Positions 27,311 through 35,968 of a stretch of DNA of 64,000 nucleotides are shown piece by piece (positions within the stretch are counted from its first letter, which is position 1; every line of letters starts with the position of its first letter). The stretch lies in the NCBI RefSeq assembly GCF_030683065.1, contig NZ_JAUXMX010000062.1, forward strand, positions 62,001 to 126,000, given 5' to 3'. The notes beneath the pieces were generated by a model. The model made no database searches, was not told where the DNA came from, and saw only the letters and a list, made by a program, of their open reading frames with translations. This DNA is from Pseudomonas sp. (lineage in GTDB: Bacteria > Pseudomonadota > Gammaproteobacteria > Pseudomonadales > Pseudomonadaceae). The translations under genes and the position numbers were made by a program.

Positions 27311-27731
27311 CGGGTAGTGCTCCTGGTGTGCCTAATTATCGTTTTAAACCTGTCTGAATGGTCAGGCTGCTGGGTCAGGAGCAAAAAGGAAGCCAACTCC
27401 TTGGTCGGCCAGTGTTAAAGCGGTGATATGCAGTGAACTGCGCGTGTTCAAGCGGTAATTGCGAGGAGCAGGGAAGGCTGCCGGACACTTTATGGCACAT
27501 TTTTCTGACCAGTAAGACAGTTTCGCCTCAACTTGGGGCGCAGGTGATTCTGCGACCTGGGTCGGTTGAGGCGATGCAACGTGCGGTTCACGTCTGGCGA
27601 TGGGGTAATCCCCACCAGCCGGTGCTGCTATGGCGCAGGCTTGGCAGTGCTATTCAACCAATGCCAGCCATGCAGGCATTGGTCGACCGTGCAAAGGTGC
27701 CCCTTGCGTGCTGTTTGTCGGCATAGCGTGA
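27311..27731. other. Intergenic region with one stem-loop
   Basis: About 420 bp between the tsx-like promoter and the end of the IclR gene. It contains a perfect 8 bp stem with a nine-base loop at 27658 to 27682 (CCAATGCC / GGCATTGG), possibly the transcript end of the IclR-terminated operon. A 97-codon open frame at 27433 to 27726 has no ribosome binding site or recognisable family and is not called. Confidence 0.5.
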
Positions 27732-28502
27732 TTAGCGGACGCCGGCGCCGAGTTCGCGCGAGATGCCCAGGGCGCATTGTTGCAGCGCCTCGCGGTAGCT
27801 GTCGCGGGCGGCGCTGTTGTCCATTACCGCCTCCGGGCCGGACAGGTTGATGGCGGCTACCACCGCGCCGAGGTGGTTGTGGATGGCGCAGGCGATGGCG
27901 GTCGAGTAGTCCGAGCGGTGCAGTACCCAGCCACGTTCACGGTCGCCAGTGATCAGCTGGCGCAGCTCGGGCAGGGTCTTGGGCGCGGGCGGTGGATAGT
28001 CGTCGAGGCGCACGTGCTGGTAGAGGCTGTCCAGCTCCGCCTCGTTCAGGCCGGTGAGCAGCATCCGGCCCATGGCCGTGCAGTGGCAGGGTATGCGCGT
28101 GCCGATGGGGATGTTCACCGACAGCCGCTGGGCGGCGAAGGCGCGGTACAAGTAGAGGCTGTCGGTCTGTTCGCGGATCGACAGGTGACAGGACAGCGAC
28201 GTGCGGTCGCGCAGGGCATTCAGGTAGGGCAGGCCGACGTCGACCAGGTCGCGGCTGGTCAGGTAGCTGAAGCCGTCGCTGACCACCTGCGGGCCCAGTT
28301 CGTAGCTGTTCTTGCCGAGTTTGCGCAGGTAGCCCATCTCGCACAGGGTGTGGACGATGCGGTAGATGGCCGACACGCTGACGTCGAGCTGCTCGGCGAT
28401 CTCGTTCATGCCCAGGGTGCGTTGCCGCGCGCCGAACATCTGCAGGATGCTCAGGCCGCGCTGCAGGGCGGGGACCATGTAGTCGTGTTCAGCGCTGCTC
28501 AT
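27732..28502 (-). CDS. IclR-family regulator at the end of the mgd operon
   Basis: A 256-residue IclR regulator. The winged helix-turn-helix lies at residues 10 to 70 (GLSILQMFGARQRTLGMNEI, then AEQLDVSVSAIYRIVHTLCE) and the effector domain at 85 to 250 with the usual GAVVAAINLSGPEAVMD block. It follows the last mgd/sox subunit gene on the same strand after 73 bp and may be co-transcribed. IclR proteins commonly control adjacent catabolic operons, so it is a candidate regulator of the N-methylglutamate dehydrogenase operon. Confidence 0.87.
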   Translation of the reverse strand: MSSAEHDYMVPALQRGLSILQMFGARQRTLGMNEIAEQLDVSVSAIYRIVHTLCEMGYLRKLGKNSYELGPQVVSDGFSYLTSRDLVDVGLPYLNALRDRTSLSCHLSIREQTDSLYLYRAFAAQRLSVNIPIGTRIPCHCTAMGRMLLTGLNEAELDSLYQHVRLDDYPPPAPKTLPELRQLITGDRERGWVLHRSDYSTAIACAIHNHLGAVVAAINLSGPEAVMDNSAARDSYREALQQCALGISRELGAGVR

Positions 28503-28575
28503 GCTTGGGCTCCTTGGTCACGGGTTGGGCGGACAATGCGCGGCATGTCCGCCACTCGAGGAGGTGCAGGGGTGT

Positions 28576-29256
28576 TCACAGCAGCCCATCGACCCCCGCC
28601 GGTTTGCCGCCGAACTCGGCCATGGCGTCGAGCAGGGCGTCCCAGAAGTAGTTGGCCGAGGCGCGGTCGCAGAGAATCTGTAAACACGGCAACTCGCCTT
28701 CGGCCAGGTTGATGACGATGACGTTGATTCGCGCCGCCGAGGTCTGCGCCACCGCCCCAGGTGCGAAGGCCTGCGCGCTCAGGTCGACGCCGCAGAGTTT
28801 GGCCATCACCTCGGCGCAGTGGGCGCCGGTCAGCAGCAGCCAGGCATGGCTGTCCTGGCGCGGCAGCAGGTAGTTGGCCGTCGCGCTGAACTGCCAGGCC
28901 CGCTCTTCCTCGGCGATGCGGCCGCCAGCGTCGTGCAGGCTGCCGAGCAGCAGGTATTCGTTTTGCGACAGCCGCGCGACCCGGCTGCCATCGGTCTGGG
29001 TCAGCGCCTGGTTGGGCGCCTCCGGCAACTGGTAGCCGCGCTGGCGCAGGTAGTCGGCGCTCTGGGCGCCGCGAAAGCCGACGCGCGCCAGGTTGCTCAG
29101 GTCGAGCAGGGCGCAGCGCTGCAGTTGCGCGCGTTGGTCATCCGCGTCATAGCGGGCGACTATCACACTGTTACCCAGCCCGCCGAGAGTTGCCCCCGCG
29201 TGGCGGTGGGATAGCGGGCTGCGTTCGCGAAAATCCCGGGCTTGCAGAGTGGCCAT
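28576..29256 (-). CDS. mgdD: N-methylglutamate dehydrogenase gamma-type subunit (SoxG-like)
   Basis: A 226-residue protein matching the gamma subunit of heterotetrameric sarcosine oxidase. Recognisable blocks are ALLDLSNLARVGFRGAQSADYL, LLPRQDSHAWLLLTGAHCAE and the end INLAEGELPCLQILCD. In context with gmaS and mgsABC I read the four-subunit enzyme as N-methylglutamate dehydrogenase, which oxidises N-methylglutamate to glutamate. The start lies 2 bp after the alpha subunit stop. Database naming would probably be soxG; the substrate is inferred from gene context, not from residues. Confidence 0.78.
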   Translation of the reverse strand: MATLQARDFRERSPLSHRHAGATLGGLGNSVIVARYDADDQRAQLQRCALLDLSNLARVGFRGAQSADYLRQRGYQLPEAPNQALTQTDGSRVARLSQNEYLLLGSLHDAGGRIAEEERAWQFSATANYLLPRQDSHAWLLLTGAHCAEVMAKLCGVDLSAQAFAPGAVAQTSAARINVIVINLAEGELPCLQILCDRASANYFWDALLDAMAEFGGKPAGVDGLL

Positions 29257-29258
29257 GA

Positions 29259-32165
29259 TCAAAGCTCCTGACGTGTGGTTTCTGGGTCGTAGAACGGCAA
29301 CTGCACCACCGTGGCGTGGACCATCTCGCCGCCTTCGACGCGAATCGGGATCTGCCCGCCCGGCGTGGCCTGATCGGCGGCGCAGTAGGCCAGGCCGATG
29401 ATCTGGTCGAGGGTCTGCGAGTATTCGCAGGAGGTCACGTTGCCGCTGATATCGGCGCCCTTGAGCACTAGATGACCTTCCAGCGGCTTGCTGGCGCTGG
29501 CCGGCAGGCTGAAGCCGACCAGCTTGCGCTTGAGCGGCTGGGCTTCGAGGATGGCCACCGAGCGCTTGCCGACGAAAAACGGCTTGCTGCGCGCAATCGC
29601 CCAGCCCATGTCGATCTCCGCCGGGTGGGTCATGCCGTCGGTGTCCTGGCTGATAATCACGTGGCCTTTTTCCAGGCGCAGCAGGCGCTGGGTTTCCACC
29701 CCGAACGGACGGATGTCGAACTGCTTGCCGGCGTCCATCAGCGCATCCCAGAGTGCCTCGCCGTAGCGTGCTGGAACGTGGATCTCGTAGCCCAGTTCGC
29801 CGACGAAACCGACCCGCAGCAGGCGCGCCGGAATCCCGGCCACCGTACCCAAGCGCACGCCGAGGTAAGGGAAACCCTCGGCCGACAGGTCGACATCGCT
29901 GCACAGCTTGGCCAGCACCTGACGCGAGTCCGGCCCGGCCAGGTTGACCGCGGCCAGGGCGGCGGTGACGTTGGTGATGTCGACGTCGAGGCGCCACTGC
30001 GCGTTCCACTTAAGCATCTGCTGGTAGATGCGGTCGACGCCGCTGGTGGTGGCCGAGACGTAGAAATGGTTGTCGGCGAAGCGGGCGCACACCCCGTCGT
30101 CGATCACCACGCCGTCTTCGCCGGTCATCAGCGCGTAGCGCGAGCGACCTACCGGTTGCTTGAGGAAGGCGAAGGTGTAGAGGCGATTGAGCAGTTCCGC
30201 CGCATCCGGGCCGCGCACGTCGAGACCGCCAAGCGTCGATACGTCGATCAGGCCGACTTTCTCGCGCACATGGCGCGCCTCGGCCTGCATGCAGGCGTCA
30301 CGCTCTGCGGCCTTGCCGTAGAACGCCGGGCGCTGCCAGATGCCCGCGGGCATCATCTTGGCCCCGGCTTCGAGGTGGCGTTGGTGCATGGGCGTCTGCC
30401 GCAGCGGATCGAAACCGCGGCCGGCGACGTGAGCGAGTTTTTCCGCGACGAAGGGCGGGCGGGCGGTGGTCACCCCGGTTTCGCTGACACTGCGGCCGGT
30501 GGCCTGGGCTACCAGGCGCGCGGTCGGCAGCGCCGAGTGGCGACCTTGGGACGGACCCATGCCAACCGTGGAGAAGCGCTTGACCAGTTGCACGTCACGG
30601 TAGCCGTGTCGGGTCGCGTTGATGATGTCGCGCACCTGCAGGTCTTCGTCGAAGTCGACGAATTCCTTGCCTTTGGGGTGGGCGAAAATCGGCCAGTCGA
30701 AATTGACCCGGGGCTCGGCGAGTCGCTCGCTGCTGCCCTCAGCCGCCGCCAGGCCGAGACGAGTAACGGCGCTGGCCGCCGCCTGACGCGCGTCGCTGAG
30801 GACGTTGGCGAGCAGGTGCTGACCATTCACCGAACCGGCCACACCGAGGTTGTCCGGCAGGCCGGTCAGGGTGAAGGCGGCTTCCTGGTCGTCATAGCTG
30901 AGCTTGCCACCAGCCTGGCACAGCAACTGGTAGACCGGCATGTAGCCGGAGGACATGCACAGCAGGTCGCAGTCGATCCGCAGGCTGGCGGCATCCACCT
31001 GGCCCTGGCCGCTGATCCGGCGCACATCCACGCCGCTGATGTGGCGCATGCCTTTGCCGTGCAGCGCTTCATACACGGTGCTGCCGCTGTGGCAGGCGAT
31101 GCCGCGGCTCTGCAGGGCGGTGATCAGTGCGCCGTTGCTTGGTTGCGCACGCATATCGACCAGGGCGGCGACGCTCACGCCTTGCTCATGCAGGTCGAGG
31201 GCGGCCAGGTAACCGTCATCGTTACCGGTCAGCACCACTGCGCGTTTACCCGGTTTGACAGCGTAGAGTTTCATCAGGCGCTGAGCGGCGCTGGTCAGCA
31301 TGATCCCGGGCAAATCGTTGTTGCGGAACACCACCGGCTGGTCGAAGGCGCCGGCAGCGACGATGCATTGTTTGGCGCGCACCTTGTACAGGCGATTGCC
31401 TTGGATCACCGGCAGGAAGTTGTCGGTGAACCAGGCGTTGCAGGTGGCCTGGCTGAGGATGCGGATGTTGGCGTGGCCCTCGACGGCCGTGAGCAGTTCG
31501 CGGCCCAGCTGTTGCGTCTGGTCGCCTTCGATGTCGAAGCGCGCCCAGGTCAGCGAGCCGCCGAGCACTGCCTGCTGTTCGATCAGCAGCACCTTGGCCC
31601 CGGCATTGGCCGCGCTCAGTGCGGCTTGCAGGCCGGCCGGGCCGGCGCCGATGACAGCGAGGTCGGTGAACAGAAACGCCTTGTCGTGGTACTGCGGCTG
31701 GAAGTGCAGGTCGAGCACGCCGAGCCCAGCCTTCTTGCGAATCAGCGGCTCCCAGATTTTCCACATGCCCTTGGGCTTGTAGAACGAGCGGTAGTAGAAA
31801 CCCACCGGCATGAACTTGGCGAAGTGGCCGAGGACTGCATCGCGGTCATTGTCCAGCGAGCCGGAAAAGTTCTGCCCGCTGACCGTGAGGCCGTGGCTGA
31901 GCGGGTGCATGTCGGCCAGCACGTTGGGTTCGCTGGGCAACTGCACCAGGGTGTTGGCGTCCTGCCCGGCCATGGTCAGCGGGCCGCGCGGGCGGTGGTA
32001 CTTGAACGAGCGCGAGAGCAACCAGCGGCCGTTGGCAACCAGCGCACTGGCGATGCTGTCGCCCTGGAAGCCTTGGTAGGACTGGCCATCGAATTCGAAG
32101 GTGAGCGGCTGGTCGCGCTCGATCAGCAAACCCATGGGTGCTGGCAGGCGGCTGAGCGAAGTCAT
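29259..32165 (-). CDS. mgdC: N-methylglutamate dehydrogenase alpha-type subunit (SoxA-like)
   Basis: A 968-residue multidomain subunit. Order of domains: a 2Fe-2S ferredoxin-like fold near the N-terminus (FEFDGQSYQGFQGDSIASAL), an FAD/NAD-binding oxidoreductase core (LAVIGAGPAGLQAALSAANAG, near residue 170), and a C-terminal GcvT-type tetrahydrofolate-binding domain from about residue 590 (VREKVGLIDVSTLGGLDVRG). Sarcosine oxidase alpha subunits have this layout and pass the oxidised methyl group to tetrahydrofolate as 5,10-methylene-THF. The start overlaps the delta-type gene by 4 bp. MgdC is the inferred identity; soxA is the alternative. Confidence 0.85.
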   Translation of the reverse strand: MTSLSRLPAPMGLLIERDQPLTFEFDGQSYQGFQGDSIASALVANGRWLLSRSFKYHRPRGPLTMAGQDANTLVQLPSEPNVLADMHPLSHGLTVSGQNFSGSLDNDRDAVLGHFAKFMPVGFYYRSFYKPKGMWKIWEPLIRKKAGLGVLDLHFQPQYHDKAFLFTDLAVIGAGPAGLQAALSAANAGAKVLLIEQQAVLGGSLTWARFDIEGDQTQQLGRELLTAVEGHANIRILSQATCNAWFTDNFLPVIQGNRLYKVRAKQCIVAAGAFDQPVVFRNNDLPGIMLTSAAQRLMKLYAVKPGKRAVVLTGNDDGYLAALDLHEQGVSVAALVDMRAQPSNGALITALQSRGIACHSGSTVYEALHGKGMRHISGVDVRRISGQGQVDAASLRIDCDLLCMSSGYMPVYQLLCQAGGKLSYDDQEAAFTLTGLPDNLGVAGSVNGQHLLANVLSDARQAAASAVTRLGLAAAEGSSERLAEPRVNFDWPIFAHPKGKEFVDFDEDLQVRDIINATRHGYRDVQLVKRFSTVGMGPSQGRHSALPTARLVAQATGRSVSETGVTTARPPFVAEKLAHVAGRGFDPLRQTPMHQRHLEAGAKMMPAGIWQRPAFYGKAAERDACMQAEARHVREKVGLIDVSTLGGLDVRGPDAAELLNRLYTFAFLKQPVGRSRYALMTGEDGVVIDDGVCARFADNHFYVSATTSGVDRIYQQMLKWNAQWRLDVDITNVTAALAAVNLAGPDSRQVLAKLCSDVDLSAEGFPYLGVRLGTVAGIPARLLRVGFVGELGYEIHVPARYGEALWDALMDAGKQFDIRPFGVETQRLLRLEKGHVIISQDTDGMTHPAEIDMGWAIARSKPFFVGKRSVAILEAQPLKRKLVGFSLPASASKPLEGHLVLKGADISGNVTSCEYSQTLDQIIGLAYCAADQATPGGQIPIRVEGGEMVHATVVQLPFYDPETTRQEL

Positions 32166-32470
32166 ACGGTGGCCTCTGCGAGTGTGGCCGGCGCGACGAA
32201 ATCGACGCGCTGGTTGAAGCGTTCTTTGGGGTCGAAGGTGCGGATGACTTCGTCGGTGACCGTGTGGCGTTCGGCGAGGAACCAGTAGCTGGAGGCGTTA
32301 TGCATCCACCATTCGGTGACCACGCCGGCGCGGTTGTCGCTGTTGAATACGTAGGCGGCCCATTCGGCATCGCTGCACAGGGTCGGGGCGGGCATCTGCT
32401 TGAGCTCGCCGCCGTAGCTGAACTCGCTGATGTTGCGGGGGCCGTTCAGGGGGCAGGGCATGATCTTCAT
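32162..32470 (-). CDS. mgdB: N-methylglutamate dehydrogenase delta-type subunit (SoxD-like), zinc site degenerate
   Basis: A 102-residue SoxD-family subunit. Sarcosine oxidase delta subunits bind zinc through a CPxCG motif plus a His and a further Cys. Here the first motif reads CPLNGPRNISEFSYGGE, so the second cysteine is Asn, and WMHNASSYWF keeps the histidine but has no following cysteine. The zinc site is therefore probably absent. The rest of the fold, including CSDAEWAAYVF, is conserved. The difference supports a sub-family distinct from true sarcosine oxidase. It overlaps the alpha-type gene by 4 bp and follows the beta-type gene after 10 bp. Confidence 0.8.
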   Translation of the reverse strand: MKIMPCPLNGPRNISEFSYGGELKQMPAPTLCSDAEWAAYVFNSDNRAGVVTEWWMHNASSYWFLAERHTVTDEVIRTFDPKERFNQRVDFVAPATLAEATV

Positions 32471-32480
32471 TGCGCGTTCC

Positions 32481-33722
32481 TCAGTGACTGGCCGCCGTGG
32501 CGCCCATCTCGTTGACCTGCTGGAAGGTCGAGAAGCGGTCCAGGGCGAACGGTTTGATCAGGTCGGGGGTCTTGCCGCCGCTGGCGACCAGCTCGGCCAT
32601 GGTCTTGCCGCAGATCGGCGTGGCCTTGAAGCCCCAGGTGCCCCAGCCGGCGTCGAGGTAATAGTTGTCCACTGGCGACAGGCCCATGATCGGGCTGTAG
32701 TCCGGGGTCATGTCGGTGATCCCGGCCCACTGGCGCATCAGCCGCGCGTTGGCCAGGAAGGGGAACATCTCGATGGCGTGGGCCAGCAGGCTTTCCTTGA
32801 GTTCCAGGGTCGAGCGGGTGTTGTACAGCGGGTAGGGGTCGGAGCCGCCACCGAAAACCATCTCGCCACGGCTGGTCTGTTGCACGTAGCAATGCAGCGC
32901 GCTGGAGCTCACCAGCGGGTCGAGGAACGGCTTGAATGGCTGGGTGACCATGGCCTGCAACGGGTAGCTGTGGATCGGCGCACGGATCCCGGCCTTGGCC
33001 ATCAGCAGCGAGCTGTGCCCGGACACGGCCTGCACCGCGCAGCCGCATTTGATCGTGCCGCGATTGGTTTGCACCGCGACGATCTTGCCATGCTCGATCA
33101 CCAGGTCCTGCACGTCGGTGAGCTGATGGATTTCCACGCCGAGCTTGGCAGCCTGCTTGGCGTAACCCCAGGCCACGGCATCATGCCGCGCGGTGGCGCC
33201 GTCGATGTGCCAGAGGCCGGCGATAACCGGCAGGTGGCCGGGGTCGAGATTCAGGCTTGGCACCAGCTCGCGGATCTGCTGGCGGTCGAGCATCTCGGTA
33301 CGCCCACCGAAGTGCTTGTTGACTTCGGCGCGCTGGCGGAAGGCGCGCACCGTGGCATCCGTGTGGGCCAGGGTCAGCTGGCCGCGCTCGGAATACATGA
33401 TGTTGAAATCGAATTCGTTGGACAGGTTCTGGAACAGCTTCACCGACTCGGCGTAGAAGCGCACCCCTTCCGAGGTCAGGTAGTTGGAGCGGATCACCGC
33501 AGTGTTGCGCGCGGTGTTGCCGCTGCCCAGGTAGGACTTCTCCAGCACCGCGACGTTGGTCACGCCATGGTACTTGGCCAGGTAGTAAGCGGTGGCCAGG
33601 CCATGGCCGCCACCGCCGATGATGACCACGTCATAACTCGACTTGAGCTCGCGCGGCGGGGGCAGATCGACCTCCACCGGGTAGTCGGACGACAGGCCGT
33701 ATTTCAGCAGGTTGTAGGGCAT
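32481..33722 (-). CDS. mgdA: N-methylglutamate dehydrogenase beta-type subunit (SoxB-like)
   Basis: A 413-residue flavoprotein of the sarcosine oxidase beta / DAO family. The FAD-binding dinucleotide fold is VVIIGGGGHGLATAYYLAK at residues 32 to 50. ATARHDAVAWGYAKQA near residue 178 holds the histidine (about His180) that in SoxB carries covalent FMN. The C-terminal GWGTWGFKATPICGKTMAEL closes the active site. It would oxidise the N-methyl group of the amino acid substrate. The start overlaps the folD stop by 19 bp and has GGAG seven bases upstream, so translation is probably coupled. Confidence 0.83.
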   Translation of the reverse strand: MPYNLLKYGLSSDYPVEVDLPPPRELKSSYDVVIIGGGGHGLATAYYLAKYHGVTNVAVLEKSYLGSGNTARNTAVIRSNYLTSEGVRFYAESVKLFQNLSNEFDFNIMYSERGQLTLAHTDATVRAFRQRAEVNKHFGGRTEMLDRQQIRELVPSLNLDPGHLPVIAGLWHIDGATARHDAVAWGYAKQAAKLGVEIHQLTDVQDLVIEHGKIVAVQTNRGTIKCGCAVQAVSGHSSLLMAKAGIRAPIHSYPLQAMVTQPFKPFLDPLVSSSALHCYVQQTSRGEMVFGGGSDPYPLYNTRSTLELKESLLAHAIEMFPFLANARLMRQWAGITDMTPDYSPIMGLSPVDNYYLDAGWGTWGFKATPICGKTMAELVASGGKTPDLIKPFALDRFSTFQQVNEMGATAASH

Positions 33723-34627
33723 GCTGTCTCCGTGGCGGCCGCCTGGGCCGCATGGCTGGTGCGTTGCTGGCGCGCTGCGCTGACGGTGTTATGCATCAGC
33801 ATGGCGATGGTCATCGGGCCGACGCCGCCGGGCACCGGGGTGATGGCCGAAACCAGCGGCAGCGCGCTGGCGAAGTCGACATCGCCGACCAGGCGTGTGC
33901 GGCCGTGTTCCTCGATACGGTTGATGCCGACGTCGATCACCACCGCGCCGGGTTTCAGCCAGCTGGCGTCGATCATCCGCGGGCGGCCGACGGCGGCCAC
34001 CACGATGTCGGCCTGACGGCACAGCGCCGCGGCATCGTGGCTGCGCGAATGCAGTACGGTCACCGTGCAGTCGGCCTGCAGCAGCAGGGCGGCCATCGGT
34101 TTGCCGACGATGTTGGAACGACCGATCACCACCGCGTGCTTGCCGGCGAGCTCGCCGCAGGTCTGCTTGAGCAGGCGCAGGCAGCCGGCCGGGGTGCAGG
34201 GGATGAGCACCGCGCGGCCCTGGCTGAGGCCGCCGACGTTGTCGCTGTGAAAGCCGTCGACGTCCTTGGCCGGGTCGATGGCCTGCAGCACAGGGTTTTC
34301 GTCGATATGCGGCGGCAGCGGCAACTGCACCAGGATGCCGTGCACCTCGGCGTCGTCATTGAGCCGCTCGATCAGGGCGAGCAGGGTCGCTTGCTCGGTC
34401 TGTGCCGGCAGGCGGTGCTCGATAGAGCGGATCCCGGCCTCCTCAGCGCGCAGCACTTTGTTGCGCACGTACACCTGGCTGGCCGGGTCTTCGCCGACCA
34501 GCACTACCGCCAGTGCCGGCTGCAGGCCCTGGGCGCGCAGTTCGGCGACGTCCTCGCGCACCTCGGCGAGGACCTGGGCGGCGATCGCCTTGCCGTCGAT
34601 CAAGCAGCCATGGGCTGGGCTGTTCAT
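33704..34627 (-). CDS. folD: FolD bifunctional methylene-THF dehydrogenase/cyclohydrolase (copy 1)
   Basis: A 307-residue FolD converting 5,10-methylene-THF to 10-formyl-THF with NADP+. Visible motifs are YVRNKVLRAEEAGI with the catalytic lysine, VQLPLPPHIDENPVLQAIDP, KDVDGFHSDNVG and the nucleotide-binding VIGRSNIVGKPMA, ending with TPVPGGVGPMTIAML. It sits between purU and mgdA, exactly where the methylene-THF made by the dehydrogenase would enter. It is one of two FolD proteins in the window. It overlaps purU by 4 bp. Confidence 0.9.
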   Translation of the reverse strand: MNSPAHGCLIDGKAIAAQVLAEVREDVAELRAQGLQPALAVVLVGEDPASQVYVRNKVLRAEEAGIRSIEHRLPAQTEQATLLALIERLNDDAEVHGILVQLPLPPHIDENPVLQAIDPAKDVDGFHSDNVGGLSQGRAVLIPCTPAGCLRLLKQTCGELAGKHAVVIGRSNIVGKPMAALLLQADCTVTVLHSRSHDAAALCRQADIVVAAVGRPRMIDASWLKPGAVVIDVGINRIEEHGRTRLVGDVDFASALPLVSAITPVPGGVGPMTIAMLMHNTVSAARQQRTSHAAQAAATETACPTTC

Positions 34628-35490
34628 CGGAAGATCACCGTCTTGTCGTGGTTGAGGAACACCCGGTGTTCGGTGTGGTACTTGACCGCTTTGGACAGGG
34701 CAACGGTTTCGGTATCGCGACCGATGGCGACCAGGTCATCCGGCAGGTAGCTGTGATCGACGCGCTGGATTTCCTGCTCGATGATCGGGCCTTCGTCGAG
34801 GTCGCCGGTCACATAGTGGGCCGTCGCACCGATCAGCTTGACGCCGCGCTCGTAGGCCTGGTGATAAGGCTTGGCACCCTTGAAGCCGGGCAGGAAAGAG
34901 TGGTGGATGTTGATGGCGCGCCCCGAGAGTTTCTTGCACAGGTCATCGGAGAGGATTTGCATGTAGCGCGCCAACACCACCAGTTCGGTGCCGGTTTCCT
35001 CGACGATGCGCAGCAGCTCGGCTTCCTGATGCGCCTTGGTGTCCTTGGTCACCGGCAGGTAGATGAAGCGAATGCCCATGCGCTCGGCCATCGGGCGCAG
35101 GTCCAGGTGGTTGGACACCACGGCGGTGATCTGCATGTGCATTTCACCTTTCTGGAAGCGGTAGAGCAGGTCGGACAGGCAGTGATCGTATTTGCTCACC
35201 ATCAGCAGCACGCGCATCGGCGTGACGGTGCTGTGCAGCTCCCAGTCCATGTCGAAACTTTCGGCGACCGGTATAAGGCCCTGTTCGACTTCAGTGATAT
35301 CGCCGTGCACGCCCGAGTTGAAGCGAAACACCGCGCGCATGAAGAAGCGCCCGCTGAACTCGTCGTCGAATTGCGCCATCTCGCTGATGTAGCACTGCTG
35401 TTCGGCCAGGAAGGTACTGACCGCGGCAACGATGCCCGAGGTCGCCGGGCAACTGATCTTGATGATGTATTGGTTCGGGGCGTGGTGCAT
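34624..35490 (-). CDS. purU: Formyltetrahydrofolate deformylase
   Basis: A 288-residue PurU that hydrolyses 10-formyl-THF to formate and THF. An N-terminal ACT-like domain (residues 7 to 85, KISCPATSGIVAAVSTFLAEQ) is followed by the formyltransferase-like domain with the signature INIHHSFLPGFKGAKPYHQAYERG and the catalytic Asp in YVTGDLDEGPIIEQE. It leads the predicted operon purU-folD-mgdABCD-iclR and provides the drain of one-carbon units to formate. Paired purU and sarcosine-oxidase-like genes are a known arrangement in Pseudomonas. Confidence 0.9.
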   Translation of the reverse strand: MHHAPNQYIIKISCPATSGIVAAVSTFLAEQQCYISEMAQFDDEFSGRFFMRAVFRFNSGVHGDITEVEQGLIPVAESFDMDWELHSTVTPMRVLLMVSKYDHCLSDLLYRFQKGEMHMQITAVVSNHLDLRPMAERMGIRFIYLPVTKDTKAHQEAELLRIVEETGTELVVLARYMQILSDDLCKKLSGRAINIHHSFLPGFKGAKPYHQAYERGVKLIGATAHYVTGDLDEGPIIEQEIQRVDHSYLPDDLVAIGRDTETVALSKAVKYHTEHRVFLNHDKTVIFR

Positions 35491-35642
35491 GGCGTCCTCG
35501 TCAGGAATCTGGGGCGGTTTTTCTCGCTGGCAAAAGAGAAATTCATCCGCGAATAAAATTAACCAAAAGGAATATATATTTCTTGTGGGGATTTTTATAA
35601 GCGAATGAACGCTGCGCGTCCATACCTGTTAAGAATTATTTT

Positions 35643-35656
35643 GTCCTGCTGGGAAT
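35643..35656. promoter_or_regulatory. Operator candidate upstream of purU
   Basis: GTCCTGCTGGGAAT: a near-match to the TTCC-N5-GGAA palindrome, sharing the 13-mer TCCTGCTGGGAAT exactly with the dmm upstream region at 46320 to 46332. It lies about 150 bp before the purU start. Confidence 0.45.
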
Positions 35657-35813
35657 ATTTGGCTGTTGCCGAACCGCCAACGGTTATTGGCGATGTCTGA
35701 GTTGGCTGTTGTCGACACGCTCAGCCTTTGTAGGAGCGGGCTTGCCCGCGAATCGAGGCCAATAGAACACATCGCGGCCACCAACCAGGCGTCCTCGCCC
35801 TTCTTCTCAAGCT

Positions 35814-35850
35814 ATAAATAACTCGTTGTTTTATATGTAGAAATTAAATC
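35814..35850 (+). repeat. 37 bp AT-rich dispersed repeat, copy A
   Basis: AT-rich 37-mer beginning ATAAATAACTC and ending AGAAATTAAATC. An inverted copy with 35 of 37 identical bases lies at 61374 to 61410. In both places a TGTAGGAGC palindromic repeat follows after about 15 bases, so the two elements form one composite repeat. Confidence 0.75.
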
Positions 35851-35863
35851 TGAACATAAACCT

Positions 35864-35931
35864 TGTAGGAGCCAGCTTGCTGGCGATGCCGTTGATCTGC
35901 AGGTATCGCCAGATCGCCAGCACTGCTGGCA
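35864..35931. repeat. GTAGGAGC palindromic intergenic repeat
   Basis: Imperfect palindrome starting TGTAGGAGCCAGCTTGCTGG with internal TGGCGAT / ATCGCCA arms, member of the dispersed repeat family seen elsewhere in the window. Confidence 0.55.
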
Positions 35932-35968
35932 ACACGTGATTGCGACATGGCCAATGACTATTGGCCTG

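Larger units (their letters stand above)
35491..35968. other. Intergenic region: purU promoter area and repeats
   Basis: 478 bp holding an AT-rich stretch at 35540 to 35640 that probably contains the purU promoter, a TTCC-N5-GGAA-like operator candidate at 35643, a half GTAGGAGC repeat at about 35728 to 35755, the 37 bp AT-rich dispersed repeat at 35814 and a palindromic repeat at 35864. No gene was seen. I found no sigma-54 promoter of good quality here. Confidence 0.6.

Noticed and set aside
27433..27726. 97-codon open frame between the tsx-like and IclR genes
   Set aside because: No ribosome binding site, no recognisable domain, cysteine- and tryptophan-rich composition typical of chance frames in GC-rich DNA.
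29472..32288. 938-codon plus-strand frame opposite the SoxA-like gene
   Set aside because: Antisense shadow; the minus strand encodes full ferredoxin, flavin and GcvT domains.
35661..35676. Possible sigma-54 promoter before purU (CGGTTC-N5-CAGCC on the minus strand)
   Set aside because: Only GG-N10-GC and one further position match; spacing to the operator candidate differs from gmaS and dmm.
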